Part shown: positions 1 through 11,227 of the stretch, piece after piece | Layout of the letters: each line of letters starts with the position of its first letter | Position numbering within the stretch: the first letter of the stretch is position 1 | The notes under the pieces: generated by a model | What the model was told of the DNA's origin: nothing | What the model saw: only the letters and a program-made list of their open reading frames with translations | The model's database searches: none | Assembly: GCF_000003815.2 (NCBI RefSeq) | Contig: NC_049987.1 | Location: forward strand, 19,490,024 to 19,554,023 | DNA from: Branchiostoma floridae | Lineage: Eukaryota; Chordata; Leptocardii; Amphioxiformes; Branchiostomatidae | Direction of reading: 5' to 3' | DNA: 64,000 nt | Made by a program: the position numbers and the translations under genes

Positions 1-681
1 TATGAAGTACATTTTACTATGGATTGTCCTTTGTATGATAGCGATAGGAGCATTTGATTTGACTATGTGTTAAGTAAATATCCCCACTTTAGACACTTGA
101 ACAGTAAAGAGAAATTTGTATTCCTGACACTTTTGATAAACCAACTCTAACCAACCATACAGCTAGCTACATTTACAATTACCAAGAAGCGAGAGGAAGT
201 CGAATGTCCTAGAATAGATTAGACGCACATCAGATCTGCATATATAGATGTGTATGATTGTTTCCATTGTTACATATATGTGATTCTTACCGTGTGACCT
301 GTACTTAGCCCAGTGGGGCAAAAATGTGCAATAAAGGTCTTCATTCATTATTATGTATATATAATCTGTATCTGTACTAGTATCTATATAGCCGGTATAA
401 GATAACCGCCCTTTGGCATATAACACACCAGCTTCCAGGCACGCGGCATGGCAGCAGCTGGTTATCTCAAACTGAGAGACTTGTCACACCTAGCCTTTGC
501 ACATCTGACTGCAAATGTTGTTGAGAGTCGCATATTTGTTTGTCTGTGACAGTGTGTGTGTTTGTGTGACACTAAGTAATATTTTTGTCACACATAAGAT
601 TGTTGTTAAAATCACAATTTAATGATTAGTGATAACTATGATTTCTTACCACGGATATAAATATTTGCTTTCCTATCACAG
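1..681. other. Upstream flank or intron of CCDC83, no gene seen
   Basis: No exon with splice sites and recognisable protein similarity was found here. The first visible CCDC83 exon begins at 682 behind a CAG acceptor and starts inside a codon, so at least one upstream coding exon must exist. It either lies left of the window or is too short to recognise here. Confidence 0.5.
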
Positions 682-3600
682 GATTGAAGTGAAAAACAAG
701 GCAGTGGAAGAGTTTGTTGCGGAAATCAACGGTCTGGAGGACAAGAACAGAAGGCACAAAGAAAGGGTAAGTGCCAAAAGTTTATTACTTAAATCTAGAA
801 ATAACATACTTTTTGCTTTTTGATAATCATTTCTTCCTCCTAGATCCTTAAGTTGGAATCACCAAGCTGCTGCTAGTGTAATCTTATTTAATAAAAGTAA
901 AACTTACTTGAGTCGTTGAGACAAGTTTTATCATATCAATTTGAAGAATTGTAACAAACAAGAGTCTTATGTATTCCTGCTATTTCATTATAGATGTATT
1001 ACAGGGGAATTTTGGAAAAGGAAAAGCTGTTCATGCTGGATAGCACTCGTAAAATCAAAGAAACAAACGTGACTCTGTAATGCTAACATACAGAACTCTT
1101 CTTTCCCAGAATAACCGACTTAAAGATGAGCAGGCCCTGCACATCCGGACGCTCCTTAAGCAGGCTAAGGAGCGAGACAAGGAGCTTGAGCAGGAGACGG
1201 TGGTGGGGCGGGAGAAGGTGGACTCCACCATGAAGGACAAGTGGAAGGCTATTAGGAACGAGGACAGATCTGTGGAGGGTAAGGATAACACACGTGTGTT
1301 ACTTAGTGAAGAATTACATGTATAACAGATCTGTGGAGGGTAAGGATAACACACGTGTTGTTACTTAGTGAAGAATTACATGTATAACAGATCTGTGGAG
1401 GGTAGCAATGTGTAGTTACTTACACAGAGTATTATAACAAATCAAAAAGGCACCAAATTCAACTAAAAATTCTTGAGTAGTAACAAAAGATACATTTCAA
1501 AGGGTGTTACATAAAAATGACTATTAGGAACGAGGATAGATCTGTCGAGGGTAAGGATAACATACGTGTTGTTACTAATAGTAAAGTATTACACATATAT
1601 CAAATAAGTAAGGCACTGAATTTATCTTGAAGAAAAACTCAACATTCTTGTGAGTAGTACCAAAAATGCATGTATAACAAATGAGTAAGGCACAGAATTT
1701 ATCTTGAAGAAAAACTCAACATTCTTGTGAGTTAAGTACCAAAAATGCATGTATAACAAATGAGTAAGGCACTGAATTTATCTTGAAGAAAAACTCAACA
1801 TTCTTGTGAGTAGTACCAAACATGTATAACAAATGAGTAAGGCACTGAATTTATCTTGAAGAAAAACTCAACATTCTTGTAAGTAGTAACATGCCAAATG
1901 GTGTTACTGAAATGGCGATGAGTGATAAAGATTGTACAGGCCAGTGTTTCCGCCAGAGGGGCGTCCACCCGTCCATTGACGGTCTCATTTCGTTTTGGAC
2001 GGCTTGAACGCAAACAGAGGCCGTCCTCATAAAAAAAAATGCGACCCACATTTTGCCGAGAAATCTGTACAAAGTCGATAAATGTAAACCGCAGTTTTGT
2101 GTTTTGTATTGAAGCTAGACGCTTGGGGACGCCGTCCACAGTCAAAAAGCCGCTTACTGTTTGTTTTGCTATTGTTATGATTGTTGACAATGTGTGTCGG
2201 CGGCCTTTCCCATACGATAATCTCGTTTTTCAAGGTCTCAGCAAGGAGCTTTTATTTGGTCTCAGTTATGCGAATTTTCCCTGCCACATTTCGAAAACTT
2301 GGCGGTAGGTCGATCTCGCTATTACACTACAAACTAATAGTTCTTATTGCGCTCACTGTCGCCGATAGACGATGTTATTCGTCTTTTCTGAACGCAAATT
2401 TCTCGATCTATGGAAGGTTTTAGATGATTTATAAGTATACTACAACATAAAAGAGAATATATACAAATGCTATTTCTTTTTTGAAAGTCCAAGAACCGTT
2501 TCTAGAACTTTTTAAAAGTCGTAGTACCCGTTCGGTGCGGCATACCGGTACGCGGCACAGATCATAACACTTCGGCACTGAACTTAATCGGACGTTAGTT
2601 GAATTGTTTTTTCTTGCGACAGTTAACTATTAACTTTAATTTTCGCGATTTTATAATTAAATTTAATTTTCACGGTTTCACAATTTAATTTAATGTTCGC
2701 GGTTTTGCGATTAAATTTAATTTTTGCGGTTTTCGCGCCCCAAGGTGGACGGCCTCCCAGCTGAGGTCTGGCGGAAACACTGGTACAGGCCTAGAATTTC
2801 TTCATGGTAATGATTGATTATTGTATATAAAATCTAAAAGGGAGTCAAAATGTTTTATGAGATATTCGATACAGACTCTGCTGCCCTGGTTCCAAATGTC
2901 CAGTGTTTGTTCTTTTCTTTCTCCAGCGTATTTGGTTGTTGTAAGTCAGAAATACCTTGCAAAGAGTTATCTGAAGTGAAATTGACTTAAACATTTCCTT
3001 ATCAGATCTTAAGACAGAGATTGAGGAGAAGGAGAAGGAGCTAGCAGACCAGCTGAAGGTGGTGGAGTACTGGAGGAAGTACCGGGATGAGGGGCAACAT
3101 GAGCACGCCAAGCAGATCAAACTACTGGAGCAGGAGCTTCAGGACATGCAGGTAGCAATCAATTGATCGATCAATCGATCAATCAATCAATCAGCCAATC
3201 AATCAATCAACCAATTAATTAATCAAAGGATGTATTGATTGATTGATTGATTGATCAATCAATTTTTTCTATCCTGAAATATCCTATCACCCGAATCTAG
3301 TCTTCTTCCCTTCCTAGAGTCCACTGGAGGGTTAGGGCTTTACACTAAAGTACAGAATATGTGATTACTGGAAGCTGTACGTACTGTTGTTTTGTGTCTC
3401 TGGTCTCCCCAAATGGATATTTAAACACCTTATTTAATTAATGATAAGACATGTGCTTTTGACAGGTGAACTTTGACGAGATGTCCAGCCACCTGCAGCG
3501 ATCCTTAGACCTGGCCAAGGAGAAGATTTCTAACTACATGGACCTGACCTTACAACAGCAGAGGGAAAATGCCTCTGAGGTGAGAGTCTTCATCTAGGTC

Positions 3601-6600
3601 TCAAAAAATTAGTACATGTATACTATCTAGTATTTCAGTATACTGCTGTGGAGGTCCTTCACATGGGTGGGTTGCTGTCAGCTAGTTTTCACATTGCATT
3701 TCCAGGCAGCTCTGCCCTGTTCAGACTACATTGCTATCATATACTATTAGGCACTTCTGGATTACATTGGGCTTACATCTTGTTATAAACAGTCTTTTAA
3801 AAGTGTAGATTTAGTCAGATCAAAGAATCAACCTACAAATTACTCATATAGTAAGGTTCTTTAAGCACAACCAATGGGTACTTACATCCAACGTTTCGAT
3901 GTCTGTCAGACACCATCATCAGGGTAGAACGACTGGAAACTACTTCTTGCTGCTACTTATAGCCGATGTAGGTGGCGCTGTAGCAGCAAGAATGCCGTCC
4001 CAAAGGTGGCTCTGATGAAGTTATTTATGGATACAAATTACTGTATGATAGCCAATGGGCTGAATAAAGTGTCCAAAGTTTTTCTCACAGTCCTTGGTTT
4101 TCATCATGACTGTCCTTTTCCCGATCTTTACTGTAAAATAGATGAGAACCTATGAAATAAATGAAGTGAATGTTTGAGTTGCACTGAAATCTTACTTGCA
4201 AGTTTTTTGTAGAAATGTTGACTAATTTGGTTGTTCTCTATACCCTGGGGACCATTGTCCACTTGAGCACAGTGATTCACAATATTTGACCTTCTGTCAA
4301 TTTGAGGAAAGATATAGTGTGTCCAAAAGTTTGAGTTATAGTTCTTTTAAACTCTAACTGTTAAAGTTTTTTAAGTATTACCTTGTTTGTTTGTGTCCCT
4401 TCAGAGAGCCATGACTCACCTGGACAAACACAGTGCTCAGGAGGTGAAGGACAACGACTGGCTGAAACATGAGGTGCCTTTTTTTTACACTTAACTGATC
4501 ATTGGTTGTAGATTGAAAAAGCAATGGTTTTCATGGCCATGGCCATAAATGTAGTTCTGCATGACAGCAGTATCTTTCAGCAAATTGTGTAAAGATAGCA
4601 GGCCCTGATTGCTTGTAGACCACCAGATCATTAGCCTGGGTATCATCTGGAAAGTAGTTTGCTCTGGAGTTTATCATACACTATATACCAGGGCTCTAGC
4701 CAGCGTCCGTTTTTCCGTCAATTGACGGAAATTTGCTGCGTGTGACGGAAAAATTTTAAAACCAATCCGTCAACCTTGACGGTCAAAAATCTGATAAAAT
4801 CTCCTTGGTGGAAGCTATAGGTGGCTTGGGGACGCTGTCCACGGTCGTAAAAGCCACACACTGTTTGTTTTGTTATTATTGTTATGATTGTTGTCAATGT
4901 GTGTCGGTGCCCTTTCGCATACGATAATCTCATTAAAACCCGTTTTTCAAGGTCTCAGTACAGTCTCTCTAACTCCTGGAATAGTGTTTTCGCGACAATG
5001 GGAATTGGCTGACGGAAAAAAATTTCGAGCTGGCTAGAGCCCTGCTATATACCCACACGTCAGTCACTTCTCGCTCTGCCATTCATTATACACCATAACC
5101 TGTTGCTGTTCCATCTGGGATCTTTGACCACGATAACATCTGCAATCTTCCAAATTTTGGACGAGGGCGCTGATTGGTCCATACACGTGAGCGAATTAAG
5201 GAATGGGTTCAAGCACTCTTTCAAACAGGCATTCCAACACCTGAAATGCTTGTGTGAGGGCCCGTTGTCATTGAACATGCGCTCTAGAACCCATTCCTTG
5301 ATTTTCTCATTAACTCAGACGTAACCACCAAAATGTTTGAATGTGTAGGTCCCCAGATGGGTAGCAGAAGCAAACATAGGAGCAAACTACTACATGTATC
5401 TGCATGGTACCCAGGATACCAGATCATTGGCTCTTAGCTATTGATGAGTAGAGCCATATCTCAAATATGTGAAAGAATTCACCATACTTATTGTGTGGCA
5501 GTTATGGTCCGTAGTTCAACACCTCACAAAAATCAATTCCTGTACTTTACAGAAGAATCATTTACTAGTAATAATAATAATGATAATAATAATAATAATA
5601 ATAATATCGGGTGTATTTTGCAGCCAGTAGGTACCCAAAGTGTGGGTAATGAAGCTGTTTTTAACGTGGTCAATGCACCTCCTCGAGCACGGGACCCCCG
5701 TTTTACGTCCCTCCCGGAAGACGATTTCGTGGAAACGATTTTGTGGAAAGCTTTGTGAGGCTACAGCAATAAAAGATAATGCATTACAAAAAGAGACAGC
5801 GCTTGCATTGGAACTGTGTATGATTTTATTCTCTCTATGCATTTATACTAGGCTGAGCTGCACAGAGGTGAAGTCAGGACGCTGAGGAAGTTTGTAGAAG
5901 TTCTGGAGAAGGAAAACCTGACCATTCTGAGTCAGCTGTTTGAGTGTAGGATAGAAGATCTGAAAATTTCCAGGTGGGTCCAGTCAAGTAGTGTTGATGA
6001 TTTTTTAGACACTAAGATGAAAAGAGCTTTGAACATGTGTATTGCACAATACAGACAATTCCTTCCTGCATTCAACTGCATTTCATCTTGTGTTGTGTTG
6101 TGGATTAAAAAAAAAAAACAGCTAAATCACAACGATAATCTACAGATTGTACCAACACTTTTAATTATTTCTACTTTCATCTTTTACCAGTAACTCGTTG
6201 AGGTTTTATTCCACTCATGTATTTGTGTTCATGTAGGCTGAAAATAAGACTTACAATAGCTTACCTTTAATTATTTTCAAAACATTTATACATATATGTA
6301 ATTATACTGTTTTTCATACACCTCTGATATTTTTGGATGAATAATTTTGTGCATGTTCAAAACATTTTGTAGAGTTATCTATTGCATTCCAGATGAGATT
6401 TAACTGTAATTGTAATAAATTATCATTTTCTGCTCTGTTTTCTTGATAGTTAGTCTTGATAGTTTCAAGTATGGAATAATTTATAATCCATTGCATCTTT
6501 CCAATAGGTCTTCTGTTTCTCAATTGTTCTTATCAATGTTTTTCCTCCTGTAGGAATTTCTACCTGACCCAGTTCAGTGACAGTGATGCGTTAGTCGACC

Positions 6601-7467
6601 AGACAGGAATGTTGGAGATGGACCTGGCACAGCTGGCCATCGGGAAAACTCCTGTGGACAAACTCAGACCAGAGTATGGTAGCGAGTCCTCAAGCTCTGA
6701 AGGTGAGGAAATGAGAAAGAACTAGCAGGTTCAAGCTATTTTATTAACAGAGTTCATGTTTGTTTGTTGTTTTGCAAAAGAAGTGCCAAGATTCCCCTGC
6801 CAACATCAAATACTGTGCTGTCAGTGGAATTTCAGCATGCTTGTCTTGTGACTCACTTGGATACATGTAGTTGACTTGTCAATGTAGGATCTTGACAATT
6901 ATGGTATCATTGAGAGGAGTAATAAACACTGCTTTCCAATGATACATTTTGTACGTCATTCTATACACTTGTTGAAGTAACAACATAGATGAAATGATTG
7001 ATGAAATTTAACTGTCTGAACTTTTTGTTATAAGTCTATGTACAGACATAGTGTAATAACTAGGGGCCAAAACTACTATCAAACACATTTGAAGACTGTG
7101 ACCACATATGAACCCTGGTCAATCAGAATTTTATGCTTGGCAGGGGATCTACTTCCTAGGTCAAGGGGGCACAAGATCAGGGCATGGGCCGCATCGCCCC
7201 TGTTCCCTTGTTAAAAACAATCAATGAGTCACCGTAATAGTCAGTACAAAATATGTTNNNNNNNNNNNNNNNNNNNNNNNNNNNNNNNNNNNNNNNNNNN
7301 NNNNNNNNNNNNNNNNNNNNNNNNNNNNNNNNNNNNNNNNNNNNNNNNNNNNNNNNNCAGCTAAGCCCAGTCAGGAGGACGTTGCCTCGGGCCTGACGGC
7401 CACGCCTGCCAGTCAGAAGAGATGGCCTGTCACTCAGGAGATGATGCAGACTGTGCTGTCAGAATAG
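682..7467 (+). CDS. CCDC83: CCDC83-like coiled-coil protein (5' partial)
   Basis: Coiled-coil protein of the DUF4515 type. The exons I can join are 682-766, 1110-1278, 3006-3151, 3466-3579, 4405-4473, 5852-5973, 6554-6702 and 7361-7467. All have AG/GT borders and compatible phases, and end at TAG 7465-7467, giving about 320 residues. Similarity to vertebrate CCDC83 runs in order: NNRLKDEQ with a following HIR, MKDKWK, EYWRKYRDEG, NDWLKHE and LHRGEVRTL, then DLKISRNFYLTQ. The protein is highly charged and heptad-rich, with no signal peptide or membrane segment. Human CCDC83 is longer at both ends; here the N-terminus is missing and the C-terminal tail is short and different. The molecular function of CCDC83 is poorly known (testis-enriched in mammals). 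A possible extra in-frame exon at 994-1068 (25 codons, weak gtgact donor) has no match in the human protein. A 100-N gap lies in the last intron. Confidence 0.85.
1247..1575 (+). repeat. Tandem copies of an exon end plus splice donor
   Basis: The last bases of the CCDC83 exon ending at 1278, together with its gtaagg donor, recur downstream. Copies of CAGATCTGTGGAGGGTA start near 1264, 1326 and 1388 (62-bp period). A fourth, longer copy at about 1520-1575 includes about 32 bases of exon sequence and another gtaagg. Only the first copy is preceded by the full exon. Confidence 0.8.
1602..1890 (+). repeat. Four-copy tandem repeat, about 73-79 bp unit
   Basis: Four near-identical copies begin at about 1602, 1679, 1758 and 1831. 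Each starts AAATRAGTAAGGCAC and includes CTTGAAGAAAAACTCAACAT. The array lies inside a CCDC83 intron, immediately before the hAT-like element at 1942. Confidence 0.85.
1942..2782. mobile_element. Non-autonomous hAT-like element, 841 bp, 8-bp TSD
   Basis: The ends are perfect inverted repeats: CAGTGTTTCCGCCAGA at 1942 and its complement TCTGGCGGAAACACTG ending at 2782. They are flanked by the identical 8-mer GTACAGGC at 1934-1941 and 2783-2790. An 8-bp duplication and a CAG-start terminus are typical of the hAT superfamily. No transposase ORF is present. The right half contains three tandem AT-rich units built on AATTTAATTTTCGCGGTTT. The central region (about 2108-2255) matches the interior of the element at 4689. 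Confidence 0.85.
3157..3262. repeat. ATCA/TGAT tetranucleotide tract with inverted half
   Basis: A run of (ATCA)n with ATCG variants starts just after the exon ending at 3151. About 75 bp later it is followed by the reverse-complement run (TGAT)n, so the tract could fold on itself. Confidence 0.85.
3850..3960 (-). mobile_element. Penelope-like element tail with hammerhead-like core
   Basis: Read on the minus strand, this contains CTGATGA, an 8-bp palindromic helix (GGTGTCTG/CAGACATC), then GAAAC at 3897-3893, followed by GTTGG and ATTGGTTGTGCTTAAA. The CTGATGA-helix-GAAAC layout is the conserved core of hammerhead ribozymes, which are known in terminal repeats of Penelope-like retroelements. 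The same GAAACGTTGG and TGGTTGTGC blocks recur at 32.06-32.14 kb. A good stem I partner is not visible and one extra T follows CTGATGA, so this copy may be inactive. Confidence 0.45.
4633..5418. mobile_element. TIR element with 9-bp TSD, split by a nested element
   Basis: Diverged inverted ends (TAGCCTGGGTATC at 4633; GGTACCCAGGATA ending at 5418) are followed inward by a second shared block, AGTAGTTTGCTC. Both sides carry the 9-mer CCAGATCAT (4624-4632 and 5419-5427). Nine-base duplications fit Mutator-like elements. No ORF suggests a transposase. The hAT-like element 4689-5043 lies inside it, so this one is older. Confidence 0.65.
4689..5043. mobile_element. hAT-like MITE, 355 bp, 8-bp TSD
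   Basis: Perfect 16-bp inverted ends CAGGGCTCTAGCCAGC and GCTGGCTAGAGCCCTG are flanked by CTATATAC at 4681-4688 and 5044-5051. Interior bases about 4813-4962 closely match 2108-2255 of the element at 1942, although the two elements have different termini. Confidence 0.88.
5569..5606. repeat. (ATA/TAA)n microsatellite
   Basis: A 38-bp ATA-type trinucleotide run with one TGA interruption, in the CCDC83 intron before the exon at 5852. Confidence 0.9.
5620..5738 (+). repeat. Dispersed repeat, copy 1 (second copy at 9885-9985)
   Basis: This block begins GCAGCCAGTAGG and runs through CACCTCCTCGAACA-like sequence to CCCGTTTTACGTCCCT. It matches 9885-9985 in the same orientation. No ends or target duplication could be set, so the element class is unknown. 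Confidence 0.6.
7258..7357. other. Sequencing gap (100 N)
   Basis: One hundred N, the usual placeholder for a gap of unknown length. It ends three bases before the last CCDC83 exon, so the intron length there is not real. Confidence 0.99.
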
Positions 7468-7509
7468 ATGCTGTAGTAAACCACTGGTACACCTACATGT
7501 ACATGTATA

Positions 7510-7900
7510 CACCTTTCTCACACGGCGGCCATGATATATCTAAAACGAGTCCAATGAGGCAAACAAAAGACTGTCCATCATAATAAGTAGTTCAACCAAT
7601 GATAGCGTGGAAATTAGAAAATTGACCAATAAGAGAATGGCTGCATGTCCGTCAAATATTTGCATTATTATGTTTTTATTTTGCATCTCTTAAAGGAATA
7701 TGGGATCAGTACGCGAGTCTAACTTGCTATATATTTCACTGCATAACACTGGCCATGATATGTATTATTTGATCTTATATTGTGAAAATTGGTGTGGTCT
7801 GGGGAAGAACTAAATGGGAGCTGATTTTAGAAATAAGTTTTGTCTGTTTGCTTCATTGACCTCGTCTTCAATCTATCATGGCCACCGCGTGAGAAAGGTG
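7510..7900. mobile_element. MITE with long terminal inverted repeats, TA TSD
   Basis: The left end CACCTTTCTCACACGG and right end CCGCGTGAGAAAGGTG are inverted copies. Similarity continues inward for roughly 60 bp, through GGCCATGATA and GCAAACA blocks. TA dinucleotides flank both sides (7508-7509, 7901-7902), as in Tc1/mariner-type insertions. It starts 43 bp past the CCDC83 stop, so it probably lies in the 3' UTR or immediate 3' flank. Confidence 0.7.
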
Positions 7901-7902
7901 TA

Positions 7903-9678
7903 TTGATATCTACCTTCTGGGTTACATATACAATGTATACGCGACTTCCTTCGACCCCCGATCAGTTTACACGTACATAAACCATTATGCCTTCTTGAAG
8001 AGAATTCAACTCTAAGGAATGTCTATAGAATTTTTTTTCAGTTTGACAGATATATGTATCTCTGTAAGTAGATGTCATGGAAGACTTTCAAAAAGGTTTT
8101 TCTAGGAAGGAAAAAGGCAAAGAAGTCTGCTGAAAAACAGCAAACATCTGAAGTACCCTTAAACCATATGACCAGAAATGCTGAAATACACATAGTTTCA
8201 GTATTATGAGCTGTTGTTTCTTATTGAACATTGGTATTGTGATACCTTTTGAAAGTTTCATGTAAATGTTACATATTTGAGTACACCAAATGATGTAAAT
8301 AGGGACACTATGAATACACCTCTGTTGAGTTGAAATGTAATTAAGGGTGTTAAAGGGCTTGTAACTTTGTTGTTCAAAGATGGGCATTTTTTGTTGTAGA
8401 TTTGTAAATTTGTAGAATGCTCCATGGTATCCAACACACATAGGAAAACTACTTAATACTTATAGAGGTCATCAGAAAAGTTTCTGTATATATCAGATGG
8501 TTGTATGTATATTCTCTCCTTCACTCTAAATCACAGATTAAAGTATTTTTTAACAGGTAAATGTTTTGTAGATACTCAGAAAGATATTATCATTAAATTC
8601 CACACTTCACCCCATTTCTGCTTTTGCTCTTCATCTGTTATTACTTGATATCTGCTTTTATTTCTTATTACAGGCATTTTACCCGTTTTTATTTCTGCTA
8701 TTTTGTACATACAGTTAAAGCATATACTTAAAAAGTGTGATAGTGTGACAGTGAAGTCTAACCGTCTTGTAGTCTGGAAGTTTGATTTCTTAACTTAAAT
8801 TACACGCAAAATTGGCAGACAAGACTTTGGTTCTGCATAAAACTTAGAAATGAACAGTGCACAATTTAGTCATAGCGTTGGTCTGGGCATTAAATCATCA
8901 GATTCAGTTCCGCTGATAACATACAGGTGGCGCTATTAAACCATGAACGCCATGCAGGTCCAATGTATGCAAATTTGTTGTTTGGACATGCACTTTAAAC
9001 AAATGGTCCCTTTTATGGGTAAGTTAGGCTTTAACGTAAGCCCAAATGCACGTCCTTGAAAATAGTTGAGTAATTTCATGGGATAAAGTTGCTGTAGACC
9101 GTACCCCTAAAAATCAGTGGTCTCGTCTTTCGAGCCACCTGGTCACGTTAGCCCCAGGATATCCGCAAATGTCAGGCCAAATAACGATATATTCCGGGTC
9201 AGCAATTCGTGCATTCTGTTCAACGCTATTGTCCATCACGCTTTCTGTGCCCCCTCCATGGTTTCTAGAAATCCCAGCACCGTTAAAATCTCTCACATTT
9301 GGTAACATTCAACTTCCATAAGTCCGCATTTGGTAACATTAGTTCGCTTTCCCCCAGTGTACTTTCAATGCCTGGCAATATGTATAACGTTACACTTTCA
9401 TCTGCATGTACTTATTCACAGGTCGACTTTTCTGAGCCGTGAGCCAGGTAAATATGCCAGTGGAAATACGTGGAAGGGTCGTCACCGTCCAAAGAAATAG
9501 CAAATATTGCCTTAGTCTCTGGGCGAATAAGGACGAATAAGGACGCATTTCTTTGCTGCTTCATCTTATGTTTATAGCATGATTAAGTAGCGCTTATAAC
9601 GGCCTGTCCGATAACCGAGGGGCCAGTCAGTACAGCCCCGGACAGTGGAGTTGCAGCACACAGACTAGCCCTCTGTTA
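7903..9678. other. Intergenic DNA, no gene recognised
   Basis: AT-rich sequence between CCDC83 and the carotenoid oxygenase gene. The short ORFs here show no family similarity, splice context or composition shift. The beginning may include the CCDC83 3' UTR. Confidence 0.6.
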
Positions 9679-9735
9679 TTATATGATAGCTTTATTGCAC
9701 AACAATTGAACGGGGTACGTAAAAGTATGGCATTT
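9679..9735 (-). mobile_element. LINE 3' tail remnant
   Basis: Minus-strand reading gives a GTACCCC...TTGTTGTGCAATAAAGC end. The same tail pattern appears at 55.58 kb and 62.9 kb (both minus) and, diverged, at 49.7 kb (plus) directly after a LINE coding region. The 49.7 kb case is why I call this a LINE end. Confidence 0.45.
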
Positions 9736-9884
9736 ACATAACTACAGTTCTATAACTAATACAGAAGTTGTAGTATGGGATAAGTTTCTTACAGTCATTG
9801 GTGGCTTTTACAATCATTGGAGGAGTTTCTAATGTCTAAACTTTCTTTAATATATTTTCCTATATATTCATCTGGTGCATTAAT

Positions 9885-9985
9885 GCAGCCAGTAGGAGCC
9901 CGATTTTGTGTAATGAGGCTGAATTACGTGCTCGCCGAGGCAACTCCTCGAACATTGGACGCCCGTTTTACGTCCCTTCAGAATG
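9885..9985 (+). repeat. Dispersed repeat, copy 2 (first copy at 5620-5738)
   Basis: Begins GCAGCCAGTAGGAGCCC and ends GCCCGTTTTACGTCCCTT. Matches the 5.6 kb copy with scattered substitutions. Class unknown. Confidence 0.6.
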
Positions 9986-10268
9986 CAATCCCTTACAACA
10001 TGTCCGAGCTTTATCCACTAATTATATAAACTTTCCATGCGATCCCCAGCGGCTGGCAACGTTTCTAACATAACCCATGCCAGAACACTTAAAACTTCCA
10101 AATTTAAAACGCTTGGTAACATCTGAGTACAATTTTGGTTATTTAGTTAGCTTCTCGCAATGTCTAGAGTCACCTGTACAAACTTACAGGTCAACAACCT
10201 TTCTGGGCGGTCAGACAGGTATGGCGTATTGGTTATTGTGCAGGTACCACATGGAAAGGACAAAGTAA

Positions 10269-10432
10269 TAGCCTCTACCAGGCTCCGTGGATCGGTAGCC
10301 AATGAATCATTATCCTCACCACGTTGTGAGGAAACGTACTCTTCTGGTGGCTAACTCCCCTTGCGCACTATAGACTCTATTTGTCCAATTTCTGCAATTA
10401 GACCACCGATCCACGAAGCCTGGTAGAGGCTA
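10269..10432. mobile_element. 164-bp MITE, 9-bp TSD
   Basis: Inverted ends TAGCCTCTACCAGGCT and AGCCTGGTAGAGGCTA, with a further GGATCGGT/ACCGATCC pairing, are flanked by perfect ACAAAGTAA copies (10260-10268, 10433-10441). The nine-base duplication and long TIRs are Mutator-like. Relatives of the right end, GCCTGGTAGAGGCTA, occur twice at 52.04-52.10 kb. Confidence 0.85.
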
Positions 10433-10754
10433 ACAAAGTAACACAGCCAGCGGACATTACCACAGAAAATAATACATTAATTATGTGGATCAAAGGAAAT
10501 TATCATTGGTGTAAAATGTCTGTCTGGGTAAACAATATTTATTTTGTGTACATGCCCAAACCCAAGGACTTGCCAAACCCTACAACCATTCCTTAGAGTC
10601 CTTTCCCACCGCAAACAAAGCTCCAATTTTTGCTGACTACCTGTACCCCGTAGGCTGGCGTAGGCATGCAGTTCATTGTCCCGAACGTGTACTTTGACCA
10701 TGGTCACCAAACAAAGGGTACCATCAACCACCTGCCGTTAAATGTTATCCTTGA

Positions 10755-10785
10755 CCAATCGCGATAACCTCATGGTATGACGTCA
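10755..10785 (+). promoter_or_regulatory. CCAAT + CRE pair, distal
   Basis: CCAAT at 10755-10759 is followed by a consensus CREB/ATF palindrome TGACGTCA at 10778-10785. The layout repeats almost exactly in the proximal pair at 11228-11257. Binding is inferred from motif identity only. Confidence 0.4.
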
Positions 10786-11227
10786 TGTGAATGTGTCTAG
10801 GACTACAATTTGTACATGGCTATTTCTCCTGCTTTAGATATTTCCCCCAGCTGCTTTCTGTACGTTTGCTATCATCTTAAAGATTTATTGGTGACTTAAC
10901 AGGTAGCTTTATCAAAGATGCATTTCAATTTTTGAATATATTTCATTATACAGACAACGTGCATACATACTCCTTTACCTGTGCATAATTACTGGTCAGT
11001 GACTACCTGAACCGTAACAATACTCTATTTAGCAGACGTTGGACTCATTTCCATGCTGTCAGGTTTCACTGCTGGCCTGGCCAAAAAAAAGCAGACAAAA
11101 CACAGAAAATTGCGTATTAAATCGGGATCCTAAGACCTAATCTCCGCTTAATTGGGGGTAGGTAAAATCCATCTGTCAGTGAAATGATATATCACCGACC
11201 CCGCCCACCTTTTTTCACACCAACGGA

